This document shows, piece after piece, positions 12,771 through 22,245 of a DNA stretch of 64,000 bases (positions within the stretch are counted from its first letter, which is position 1; each line of letters begins with the position of its first letter). The DNA is from Persicaria tinctoria (lineage: Eukaryota; Streptophyta; Magnoliopsida; Caryophyllales; Polygonaceae): the NCBI GenBank assembly GCA_037127255.1, contig JBANSL010000004.1, positions 24,063,967 to 24,127,966 on the forward strand. The letters are read 5' to 3'. The notes under the pieces are model-generated. The model did no database searches, was not told where the DNA came from, and was given only the letters and a program-made list of their open reading frames with translations. The translations under genes were made by a program, and so were the position numbers.

Positions 12771-14207
12771 AACACCCCATACTTAAGCTTGCTTGTCCTC
12801 AAGCAATACTTTTATTTGTCATTCAGGGGAAGAATTCAAAACTCTCAACATATCAGATTCATTCTCATATGTCCCCTGCAATCAATTACCATCCTCGAAA
12901 AGGTACTTATGTCATAGATCCATGCTTGTGCAATTTAAAAAGCAACATCTACTCACAAAAGAAGGTTTATGCAAAAACAATTCATATGACAAAGCATTGA
13001 TAATCAAGAAGACTTTAATTTAAGCTCAAATAAGGAGTAGATTGGTAAAAGGCTAAAGGTGGGAAATATTTGACAATGTGGTGCTTTTGATCCGGGGAAA
13101 TGGAGTACTTTCCAAATTGAATTTCCACATTCCTTCTTCCATTTGATTCATCACCTTTCATAATGCTTTTATTCATAATAATGCTTTTACCTCTCTAACC
13201 TCAGCACTGCCTTTTCGCGAGTCGCAAACATGGGTGTCATGAATGGCCCCGGATACTTAGTGCTTTGGATTTTCTGAGGTGATTGGATTTTCTGAGGTGA
13301 TTGGATTTTCTTTCACTCATTAAATTTTCCATATATTTCCTTCCAAACTCCATTAATGATAATAATCACAAACACCATATGATAATCTCCATAATGTAAC
13401 ATCATTCTCAACATAATCCCCGGATGAGGTAAAGAATGGTCAATATTCAGATCATGTGGAGCAATATTTGAAATAAGGCATATTATGGCTTTTTGTGATG
13501 CATAAGCATAGGTAAGGCTAGGATTTTAACAATATGAGCATTATATGGAAATATAAAGTCCTCCATCATCTTATCATGCAACATGTCAAAAACAACTTCA
13601 AATTTTACCTCCTTTCATGGTTTTCAATAAATAATGCACTTCATTGTGACTTCCCTTTACTAGGCAATTTCATGCTATATATCTAATGAATCCAATTTTG
13701 CATCGTTGAGTTCAATATAAGCTTCCATGACATTATTTCAAAATTTCAATGGGGGTTATTTTTCTCAAATATTTGGAAATCATGCATATTAAGCACATAA
13801 AGCAATAATACATTCCAAAATAGCCATGTAGCAATTCAAAGAAATAATGCACATATATATATAATATGATCAAAATTTTCAAATATGCACAAAGTAAGCC
13901 CTTCCCCCACCCCATACTTAAACATTACAGTGTCCTCACTGTATAAAAATAATAAGGTAAGGGTAAGGAAAGAAACTCACAAGACATGTGTGCAGAGCCT
14001 CAAAATATCGAATGGAGCACCTCCTAGGCCGAGTTTTAATGTAGCTTGGTTCCATCCATGGACCTGAAAAGTAGAAGACATATACCCATAATAGCAAAAC
14101 TAAAAGTGTTCAAAACCAAAAACAAAAAAACAAAGTCTCAAATGTCCTAAAAAGTCTATGTACATGCTCTAGATTTTATAGTCGCTAGGACGACTTTCCA
14201 TTTGCGC
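12771..14207. other. Non-coding interior where pol would be expected
   Basis: No reverse transcriptase, RNase H or integrase motif can be found on either strand in these 1.4 kb. The sequence is AT-rich. On the minus strand a polypurine-like tract, AAGTATGGGGTG, adjoins the left LTR at about 12773. A second, longer copy (AAGTATGGGGTGGGGGAAG) lies at 13901-13919, so the tract may be duplicated. Confidence 0.7.
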
Positions 14208-15875
14208 TCAAGGACCATTATTGTGGGGCCCGCTCGTGCTTGGCCCTTCTCCTAGATCATCTAGGTCCTGATGGTAGTATGCAAACTCAGCTGATAGGTG
14301 GTTGCTTGCATCATCTCCTTTCTCCTTCTTCTTCTTCCTTGTTGCCTTTAATTTCTGCAAATTTTCTCGCCACGGTGTTTTGGCTCCCTTTAAATCATTA
14401 AAAATTTTATTTATGGACTGAGGGGGAGTAGAATTCATACCTGAACTTACCTGTTCGGACCCAAAACAGAAATGTTTGGGCTTGGGGCTACTCGATCTCG
14501 AGTACTGGTGGTCGAGGTCGAGTACAGGGACCCCATACTTAGGCTCCTGGCAAGTCTCAGGCTCAGTAGTGGTGGTCGAGGTCGACAAAGACTCGTCGAG
14601 GTCGAGTACAGCGCTTGTCGAGATCGACGAGAGCTTGTCGATCTCGAGTAAGGTTTTCGCTCCCTCCTCCGTTGTTTGCTTTGTCCCGTTGTTGTTGATG
14701 CTTTTCACCTCTAGCCAAGCAATTTCCTCCTTTGTAGGGCCAAAAGAGAAATCTAAAACCTCATCGCCTATGGTGAAAGTGAGTGATCGATCCTTAACAC
14801 TAATCCTGGCATCTGCAGTAGCTAAGAATGGTCTACCAAGAATAATAGGGCTAGTAGGATCTTCAACACAGTCAATAATAAGGAAATCAGCTGGAACAAA
14901 GAATTTACCAACCTGGACAGGGACGTTCTCAACTATACCTGTAGGGATGACCACAGTATTGTTTGCCATGTATAATTTAGCATCCACAGGTTCTATGCAT
15001 CCTATCTTAACTTTTCGCCAGATTGATAAAGGCATGATGCTCACACTTGCTCCTAAATCGCATAGAGAATCATATTTATATTGTCTAAAACCCACAGTAA
15101 CAGAAAACTTACCTTGGTCAGGCCTCTTTTCAGGGAAGTGGAGTACTTTGCATTCGCCTGCGATCTCTGAGATGGATCGCTTCTTGCTCAGGATATCCTT
15201 TAGAAATTTGACATATCCAGGCATCTCTTGCAGAGCTTCTGTAAAAGGAATAGAAAAGTTCAGCTCTTGCAGCATATTAACAAATCTATTGAATCTCCCT
15301 GCAGTGGGATCTTTAAGAGATTTAGAAGGGAAAGGAAGTGGCTTTTTCTGTTTCGAAGCCAGATCAGCTGTCGGAGAAGCTGCAGTGTTGTCGACGTCGG
15401 CCAGATGCTTGTCGAGATCGACCAGAGGTTTGTCGACCTCGAGTTGGGTTGTCGACCTCGGGTTGTTGGGCTGCGCAGTAGAGTCCGAGCTCTGCTTCTG
15501 GTCTTGGTCGAGTAGAGGCTTGTCGAGATCGACCACGGGCTCCTCGAGATCGACCAGTGTCTGCTCTGCCTCGAGTTGCTGCTCTGCGTTGCCTTGCTGT
15601 TTTCCGACCTCTGGCTCGTGTAGTTGATGCCCACTCCTTAGTTTGATGGCTGCGACATGTCCGGTTTTCCCTTTAGGATTTGGTTCTGTCTGCCCAGGGA
15701 GCTGTCCGGACGGTCGTGGGATCTGTGCAGCGATCTGTCCCATCTGAGTTTCAATGCCCCTTTTCCAGATGTCCAACTCTACAAATTTTGTGTTTACATG
15801 CTGGAGCTGATTGTTGATGGTGTTGGTAGCTTGTAGGTTCTGGGCGTGATTTCGGCGCATCTCATCAAGGATCAC
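14208..15875 (-). CDS. Athila-like gag C-terminus and aspartic protease
   Basis: The 555 residues continue the gag polyprotein. The start (QNLQATNTINNQLQHV, then QMGQIAAQIP) matches the linker seen after the zinc knuckle in Athila gag. The protease follows at about residues 235-370, with CDLGASVSIMPLSIW at the active site and PIILGRPFLATADA near its end. The usual DT/SGA is changed to DLGA, so activity is doubtful. Two stretches encoded by TCGA-motif arrays give acidic repeats (VDLDKPL, VDLDKHL, VLDLDESL) before and after the protease. There is no ATG at the upstream end; the frame opens by overlap with the gag frame at 15873, so it was probably one polyprotein separated by a -1 shift. The protease would cut gag during particle assembly. 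Confidence 0.85.
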   Translation of the reverse strand: MILDEMRRNHAQNLQATNTINNQLQHVNTKFVELDIWKRGIETQMGQIAAQIPRPSGQLPGQTEPNPKGKTGHVAAIKLRSGHQLHEPEVGKQQGNAEQQLEAEQTLVDLEEPVVDLDKPLLDQDQKQSSDSTAQPNNPRSTTQLEVDKPLVDLDKHLADVDNTAASPTADLASKQKKPLPFPSKSLKDPTAGRFNRFVNMLQELNFSIPFTEALQEMPGYVKFLKDILSKKRSISEIAGECKVLHFPEKRPDQGKFSVTVGFRQYKYDSLCDLGASVSIMPLSIWRKVKIGCIEPVDAKLYMANNTVVIPTGIVENVPVQVGKFFVPADFLIIDCVEDPTSPIILGRPFLATADARISVKDRSLTFTIGDEVLDFSFGPTKEEIAWLEVKSINNNGTKQTTEEGAKTLLEIDKLSSISTSAVLDLDESLSTSTTTTEPETCQEPKYGVPVLDLDHQYSRSSSPKPKHFCFGSEQVSSGMNSTPPQSINKIFNDLKGAKTPWRENLQKLKATRKKKKEKGDDASNHLSAEFAYYHQDLDDLGEGPSTSGPHNNGP

Positions 15876-17095
15876 CTGCAGATCGTCCTTCTTTTGATCT
15901 CTTTCTGGATGTCATGGAGCTCTGTAGGGTGGGGGATTCCTAGGGGGGCCTTGGTTCCATTGCGTTGATAGGGCCTTTGATCCCCCATATAGCGATTAGG
16001 ACCCCCAGCATATGCTGCCTCCTCATGTGTTTCCGCCATTCTGACTTGCTCTGTGTGTGGGCACTCAGTAGTGGTGTGCCTCTGTGATCCGCATTCGATG
16101 CAAGGCTGATTGACAGATAGATATTTGACTTGCTTGAGGAGCTTGCGATTCTGATCTCTGTAGAATTGCTCCCTGACATCCGGGTCTATCTCCTTTGTTG
16201 GCTCATAGAGTGGCATAGATGGTGCTGGCTTGGCGTAGGAGTTCTCCTCATAGTTTGAAGTAGACCCATATTTGTTGTCGTAGTTAGTGAGCTTTTCCAG
16301 CACACCCCATGCGTCACTTGGCGGCATTTTCAGATACTCGTAGCGAGTATAATTGTTGATTATGTCCTTAATGACTTGGTCAAGAGAGTTGAAGAAGATC
16401 TCCTGAATTATGTAGGGTGGCTGTCCATGAGTAGGGCAAGATCGCAGAAGTTCCTTGTAGCGCTCCCATGCCTTTGCCAGCGGTTCTCCTTTCTGCTGTT
16501 TAAAGGCGGTGAGTTTCTGGCGGAGATGTGCTGTCTTGGCAGGTGGGAAGAATTTGTTGAGAAACTCTTGCTCTACTTGGGCCCATGTTGTGAGTGATTT
16601 TGGTTTCAGCCCTTCTAGCCACTTCAGTGCAGGTCCAGCGAGCGACCAACGGAAAGCTTTCATCTTGACATATTCCAGAGTTGTACCTTCTGCAAGAGTA
16701 CGACACATATCATGAAAATTAGTAATATGTTCAAGAGGACACTCATTAAATCTGCCGTAAAAGGCATTATTTTTAAGCTCTATAAGAAACTGAGTGCGAA
16801 TTTCAAAAGAGTTTTCAGGGATTAGAATCGCCGATTCAGGCACGACGAGAGTTGGGTGCATGTAGTCCTCTGCCGTGGTTGGATACTGGGCAAGCTCATC
16901 CTGTGCTTGTTCCCTTGCTGCTCTCTCAGCGGCGATAACAGCATCCTTTGCGGCCAGTTCCCTGGTAAGCCTAGCGACCAGCTCTTCCTGTGTTTCAGCA
17001 GCTGCCATGGCTCTTTGTAGTTTAGCTCGGATGTGAAAAAGGCGTTCCGGTTCGTCTAAGGCGTCAAACTCAGGTGTTTGACCAGAACGGCGCAT
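15872..17095 (-). CDS. Athila-like gag
   Basis: This is a 407-residue uninterrupted frame starting MRRSGQTPEFDALD. The retrotransposon gag core lies at about residues 130-260 (FRWSLAGPALKWLEGL, then WAQVEQEFLNKFFPP), with coiled-coil-like alanine- and glutamate-rich sequence before it. A CCHC zinc knuckle of the form CxxCxxxxHxxxxxC follows at about residue 335 (CIECGSQRHTTTEC; the last spacing is one longer than standard). Gag forms the cytoplasmic particle that packages element RNA. It lies directly downstream of the primer-binding site and is the best-preserved frame of the element. Confidence 0.88.
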   Translation of the reverse strand: MRRSGQTPEFDALDEPERLFHIRAKLQRAMAAAETQEELVARLTRELAAKDAVIAAERAAREQAQDELAQYPTTAEDYMHPTLVVPESAILIPENSFEIRTQFLIELKNNAFYGRFNECPLEHITNFHDMCRTLAEGTTLEYVKMKAFRWSLAGPALKWLEGLKPKSLTTWAQVEQEFLNKFFPPAKTAHLRQKLTAFKQQKGEPLAKAWERYKELLRSCPTHGQPPYIIQEIFFNSLDQVIKDIINNYTRYEYLKMPPSDAWGVLEKLTNYDNKYGSTSNYEENSYAKPAPSMPLYEPTKEIDPDVREQFYRDQNRKLLKQVKYLSVNQPCIECGSQRHTTTECPHTEQVRMAETHEEAAYAGGPNRYMGDQRPYQRNGTKAPLGIPHPTELHDIQKEIKRRTICR

Positions 17096-17159
17096 ACACC
17101 TGAAAAGTAACTCAAAGAAACAGTGAGAACTGACTACTTAAGGCGCGAATGATAGCTTC

Positions 17160-17177
17160 CCCGGCAACGACGCCAAT
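17160..17177 (-). promoter_or_regulatory. Primer-binding site, tRNA-Asp type
   Basis: On the minus strand, a base or two inside the 5' LTR, the sequence TGGCGTCGTTGCCGGGGA is complementary to the 3' end of plant tRNA-Asp with one mismatch. Reverse transcription of the element would start here. It fixes the element's orientation. Confidence 0.82.
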
Positions 17178-17178
17178 T

Positions 17179-18614
17179 TGTTGTAGGAGGAAATCGAGTT
17201 CCAAATATAGAAATATAATTCAAACCAGATTATGCCCACGCCAAATAAATACAAGACCTCCTCCTGATGTAGCAGCGGGAAGTCAGGATCGATCCACGAG
17301 GAAGCGTGTCAGCGGATCCTAGGCAGCGGAGAATCTCACGAAAGTCGACCACATAAGTCCTCGAGCTCGACAAAGGGGTTAGTCGACAGAAGCTCGGACA
17401 GTCGAACAGGGCACAGCAGCTCGGCAAAGGGTGGTCAATCTCGACAAGGCTCTACTCGAGTTCGAGTACGGTCCTCGTCGACTTCGGGTTGGGCTTGTCG
17501 AGTTCCTGCACAGGTAAGCTACAACGATGCTAGATCGAGAATCAGTAACTCGAGATCGACCAGGCTTGGTCGAGATCGAGTAGGACAGAAACTAAAACGA
17601 AAACGAAAGTAAAAACAAATGCTTTGGGACTTCGAACTAAACTTTAATATAAAAGACTTCCAAGATTGGGGTTTGCAACAACGATAACCAAACATGCATA
17701 AGGCAGGACCAAACAGATAATCATGTGAATCGCATTAAAGGACTAAGCTTTCGCCTTTTCCAACAATTAGACAACTCTCTCAAGAAACCCTAATTGTCTA
17801 TACCGATTTTATGTTTATAATCCAAGTTGTTAGCATGGATCTCCATTAGACGGGCAATAAACACATCAACAAGTAGGAAAATGCTCAAATCATGATAAAG
17901 GTCGGATCTTTACCTCAATTATGCATGGCTATCGTCGGGCTCGCCCCAACCCTAGAAGTGGGTTGACTACTCGCGCTTCATCGCAATCGCAGACATCATT
18001 GATTGAAAGAAAACAACTTGCATTAAACTAAATTCAAAGACTTTACAATCCCGGCGATCCAACTCTCGTTGAATGCCAAAACCCTAAAACCTTCGAACTC
18101 CTAAACTATCTCTGTGGAACTACTTGTCTTGCTTTGAAATTGAATCAATTAAACTGAGCCCCATGGGCCTTATTTATAGGCTTCTACTCCTTGTCGACTC
18201 CGGGCATGGCGTCTGGGCTTCGTCGACCTCGCCAGTGCTTGTCGAGATCGAGTAAGGTCCGGAGCTCGGGTGGGTCTGGCTCTCGATCAGGCCTTGTCGA
18301 CCAAGCTGTGCTCGGACAGGCTTGTCTATGTCGAGTAAGCCTACTCGAGATCGAGTAGCCTCGACTCTCAGGCTGGTTCCGTTGCTTTGACCTTGGACTT
18401 CTGTAGTGGTTTTCCGAGCTTTTCCGACCTTTTGTTGAATTGCTGTAAAATGCCTTGATTTCTGCGAATTAAACAGAAACTGGTGTAGATTCCATAATTT
18501 GGCAAATAAACATAAACTACATAGATTCTGTACTATCTAAACCCAAATTAATGCAATGTATACAGAAATCGATATAAAAGTTACTGTAAAACATGGCAGA
18601 TTCAGCTCAGAACA
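17179..18614 (-). repeat. 5' LTR of the Athila-like element (right copy)
   Basis: It has the same length and ends as the left LTR, with the same TATA box (CTATAAATAAGG, minus strand, about 18169-18180) and TCGA-motif arrays. It ends AGAACA, followed by the duplication GTGGG. In minus orientation it is the promoter-bearing LTR that drives gag. Confidence 0.93.
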
Positions 18615-18619
18615 GTGGG

Positions 18620-19171
18620 TGGCCTCATAACATACCTTTCACCACGAGTAGTCGAATCATTAGTCAAGGTCTTGCACGAGGGCGACCACCCACCCTTTCA
18701 CTGGCCTGCCCACATCCCCTGTCAGCAGGATGCACTCTACAATGATGAGGAGTGCAAGCTTCAACCTCTTTTGCTCACTCCTCTCTTTGGCCTTTGCGAC
18801 CTTCCACATGACGGGAAGGTCGGACACCTTGACCTTGTCCCTTCTAAAGAAGGTCCGAATAGCGTCTTTGTGATCCTCCGCCTCAAATGCCCGATTTCTT
18901 CCAGCACATTTGAGGTTGGTGACGATGCAGCACATTTCTTTAGTGTCTTGAGTTGCCTCTCCAGGAAGTAATGGATTAGGGCTGAGCAATAGGGCACATT
19001 GGATCCGATCTTCACAATGCCGCCGAGCCAGCTGTCCTTGAGCATTTGCCAATTAGCTACAAATAGGCCATCGTCCATTCCTTTCAGCATGCCCATCTTC
19101 GAGAACTGGTTGGACCTCCCTCTAAAATATTTTGCCGAAGGAAGGGCAAGAGTCGTCTGCACAAATATCAC
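18620..19171 (-). pseudogene. DUF1985/Ulp1-like gene, 5' part
   Basis: On the minus strand this encodes the N-terminal half of a DUF1985-type domain (AKYFRGRSNQFSKMG, IHYFLERQL, RLKLALLIIVECILL, ALVQDLD). A frameshift lies near 18960. It ends at the insertion point of the Athila-like element and resumes at 11334 with ESLDGTL. Joining the two parts across the GTGGG duplication restores the normal domain order, which confirms that the retrotransposon landed inside this gene. Confidence 0.78.
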
Positions 19172-20452
19172 AAGAGAGTAACGGAGTTGACATCAAGAAC
19201 ACAAAAAAATAACGCCCCTAATCTGTCTAAGAAGTGATAACAGCTGATACCTTCTTGCTCGACGGCGTCGCAACCTTTTTTCCTTTCCCTTTTGTCTTTG
19301 TGTCCTTAATCTATCATTCAAATAACACCCATTTCTGCAATAATCCTTGCCAGTACATACGAATGCATAGCTAGTCAAAATAATGATTCTGCTAGAAATT
19401 TTAACATTATCCAAATGACAACACCACACAAATACTTGGGAAAACCATCAACAACTGAATATGATTGCTTTAAGAATCATATGTTGTTTTTGTTATTCAA
19501 TATACAAGACTAACGGAAAAAACATCAACATACAAGAGTAACGAAACTCAAAGAACTTCATATCATAAGAATCACATGTTGTTTTTGAGGTTTAATTGTT
19601 ACATACTTCACCATTTATCCCATTTCCCAATCCTATTACGTTCCCCTACTTTCCCAAATCAAAGTCAACCCAGATTTTCTTATACCTAGCCATTCAATCA
19701 TTTCCCCTATCCACAAGAACGACTCCGCTCGCCATTGACGAGTTATCACATTCCCAATTTCATTCTTTCATGGGGGTTGTCTAACCATTTCTACCCTATT
19801 TGGACCTTCAATTTCATCCCCAACTTATCATTAATGGCAAATCTCCACCCTTATCCCCAATCCGCCCACCACACATACAGTTAGGGTTTCCCCTTCCCAA
19901 ATTTCCAACCCTATTCACCCATTTCTTCCAACCGGCCCCAAATCGAATTTATATGCATTGAAACACCCTGACTTCCATTAAAGAAGAAAGCCTTGAGATA
20001 GAGAATGGGGGATTACCTCTCTTCAATGGCGGACTGCGCACCAGGGGTGTTGTCTCTCTCCAATTTTGGGTCGTCCCTCCCTTCAATTGTGGTTTCCCCT
20101 CTCTCTCTCTCAGTGTCGACTTCGAAGAATCCCTCTCTCTCTCTCTCTCTCTCTCACTCTCGTTACCGCCATTGCAGTAGTTGATCTCTCCAAGCTACGT
20201 CAACGGCGGTTTCCCCCTCCAAGGCTTTTGAATTTCTACTTTCACAAATTATGAGAGATGACCGTGATGTGACTTCTTCTTCTTACCCGTCCCGTCTCAA
20301 TTTTCTCTTTCCAATTACCCGCGGTACCGGGTTCCCTCAACCGGTTACTTTTGCAAATTTATGAGCCTTTTTGACATTTATGCAAATTGGGCCGGAGGAG
20401 GGTTATTTTTGCAATGGGTCGGCTCAATTGGTATATCCACTACAATTTTATC
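19172..20452. other. 5' region of the Ulp1-like gene and right end of the MULE
   Basis: No protein is recognised. A TC microsatellite lies at about 20095-20160, where it would be in the leader or promoter of the minus-strand Ulp1-like gene. The last 120 bases (TTTTTGCAATGGG and ATATACC blocks) mirror the left end of the MULE. Confidence 0.5.
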
Positions 20453-20462
20453 TTTAATAAAT

Positions 20463-20808
20463 AATATAAATAATTTTTTCCACCAAAAAATACACAGATA
20501 TAAATAAAATTAGTTCGAAATATTATATAGGATGTGGTTAAAATGAAAATAGTTTTTAAAGTGAAAATGATGCTTAAAGTGAAAATAAGGTTTTTTGGTT
20601 GACCGGCGTGCGGCTCTTACTTAAAAAAAAAACAAAGCGGGCTGAACCGGGATAAAAAAAAAGAAAAGAAAAAGAAAGAATCAAACCTCTGTTGCTTCTC
20701 CTTCCTTTCCGAGTCCTCCCTGTCGCCATCCCTCCGACCTCACCAGCCACCGACGACAAGTCTCGAAGCCCCGATCTTCGATCCCGAGAAGAATCTAACC
20801 TCTCTCCC
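20463..20808 (+). other. Unassigned DNA resembling a gene leader
   Basis: The first half is AT-rich. From about 20690 the sequence becomes CT- and CG-rich (CTCCTTCCTTTCCGAGTCC, then CCGACGACAAG), as in a 5' untranslated region, and it stops at the adjacent LTR. It may be the beginning of a host gene cut off by the insertion. No product can be named. Confidence 0.25.
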
Positions 20809-21263
20809 TAACGTGCTCGGGCCCGGGCTCGAGCAAAAGGACCGGTGACGAGAGTTCTAACAAGCCGGGAAGTTGTTGGATGTTTTTGGAGCAGCAGATC
20901 AATCGACAAAGAATGTCGATTTTCCATCGATTGGTTTGGCTCATGGGGGCGTGCAAGTACTATTTTTGTAGATCTTGAAGTTTTGGTCGCGTATTGGGGT
21001 AGATCTCGCCAATAAGAGGTCATACGAAGCGGGAGACAGTGTTTTACCAAGACGTCGCCTAAGTAGAGACGATTCTGAATGGGGCTCGTTTGAGAGGGGT
21101 TGAGGGGCTATTTTGGAGTGACATTTTGGGGGTGATTTGAGGGTGAAGATGGGGTTGTGGAAAGCCTTAGACCGAAGGGGATGGGTTTGAGGGATATGTG
21201 ATGCAAGATCGCTCTCGGCCTCGCACTCCGAGCTCTCTCCAACATTCGATCTTCCACACTCTC
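20809..21263 (-). repeat. Copia-like LTR fragment (left copy)
   Basis: About 450 bp match 36587-37043 base for base over long stretches (for example GGAGCAGCAGATCAATCGAC). The copy starts TAACGTGCTCGG where the other starts TGACGTGCTCGG, and is cut at 21263 by the Ty3 element. The partner lies beside a minus-strand tRNA-Met primer site, so this is an LTR, here possibly the 3' LTR of the same element. Confidence 0.6.
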
Positions 21264-22060
21264 TGATACGACCCGAAGGATCGAACCAAAATGTTTCAAA
21301 GATTCAACCGAATACGAGTGACGAAACCAACAATAAAAACATCTGGATAGGCATTAAAATAAGTCATAACAATAGGCGAAAATAGTAAAAATCATCACAG
21401 AAGTCACCTCAGACAGTTACCAAGATCATCCGCGGACGTGCATCCAACAGAAAAACATCACTCACACAAGTTATATCATCCGCGGATGGAAGAGAGGGGC
21501 ATGTGTGAGACATGCCCACATCCCACGAGTTGGACACATGCCAAACAACAAACCCCACGTGGCTAGTCATCCGAAGGTCGCCCATCACCTATAAAAGCAA
21601 AAACTAACATACAAAGAAGGGACTTTTGGACGGGAAGAGAGGGGAAAAACAGGCGGAGCTAGATCGATTATCCTGAGAAGAGCAAAGAAAAGAGAGAGAG
21701 AAGAAGAGAAAGTTGGACACGCGGAGAACTCTTTTTCAGGAGAAGGAACTATTCTGCGGATAAACTAAACCCATCCTTGCCCCTTGAAAGCCCGAAGTAA
21801 GAATCAAGAATTTATTGCTGTTGGATCTCAAGCTAGCCAACGGCGACAGGTAAGTGGTTGATTCCCACTTCGTATGAGGAAACCTCGATAAGGGGATAAT
21901 CTGTCAAAGCGTCAAATAAAATTATTCCCGTGGCACAGGTTGGGCCGTATCGATCATTTCGATACGGGTCAGGTAAGTCCATCGGGAATATTGAAGGCCC
22001 CACTGGGTTTATTCCCGGGTCCCACTAAAAATGGAGGCCTTTTTTAATCGGGTTTCTTCA
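21264..22060 (+). repeat. 5' LTR of the Tat-lineage element
   Basis: It begins TGATACGACCCGAAGG and ends GGGTTTCTTCA just before CTGGCGCCGTCTGTGGGAA, the primer-binding region. A TATA box (TATAAAAG, 21590-21597) and a purine-rich leader lie inside, so I include the upstream part in the LTR although the right copy lacks it. Confidence 0.7.
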
Positions 22061-22245
22061 CTGGCGCCGTCTGTGGGAACCCCCTCACACTAAGGGGTTC
22101 CTCCGAAAACTTTCGTTTTGAAAAATCAGGCAAAGACCCCCAGATCATTGAAAGGAATAAGGGGTCTGCGTCTAAATATGAAAAATATAAGTATATACAT
22201 ATCAAAATGAGTCTTTCACTATGACAGAATGACGACGCTGAAAGA

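Larger units (their letters stand above)
11335..18614 (-). mobile_element. Non-autonomous Athila-like LTR retrotransposon (gag-protease only)
   Basis: Two LTRs of exactly 1436 bp (11335..12770 and 17179..18614) bound a 4.4-kb interior. The target duplication is GTGGG at 11330-11334 and 18615-18619. The element reads on the minus strand: primer-binding site next to the right LTR, gag, protease, about 1.4 kb of non-coding DNA, then a TTGAGGACAAGCAAG-type tract and a G-rich polypurine tract before the left LTR. That polypurine context and the tRNA-Asp-type primer site are typical of Athila elements. There is no reverse transcriptase, RNase H or integrase, so this is a TR-GAG-type element needing a partner in trans. 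I counted about 20 differences between the LTRs by eye (about 1.4%), so the insertion is young. Confidence 0.93.
5206..20452 (+). mobile_element. Mutator-like element (MULE) with transposase and Ulp1-type cargo
   Basis: The boundaries rest on a perfect 9-bp direct repeat, TTTAATAAA, at 5197-5205 and 20453-20461, the duplication length usual for Mutator-like elements. The ends inside it share an inverted terminus: GGATGATTTGCATAAATATA at the left, and on the other strand a related run with ATATACCAATT at the right. Inside are a decayed MURA transposase (+) and a convergent DUF1985/Ulp1-protease gene (-). This is the layout known for ULP-carrying MULEs such as the Arabidopsis Kaonashi group. 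An LTR retrotransposon (11335..18614) inserted later; without it and its 5-bp duplication the MULE is about 8 kb. Only the autonomous-type coding content has decayed, and the ends look complete. Confidence 0.85.

Noticed and set aside
14476..15627. Long plus-strand open frame opposite the gag-protease region
   Set aside because: It is the shadow of the minus-strand protease frame, has no known motif, and reads the TCGA repeats antisense.
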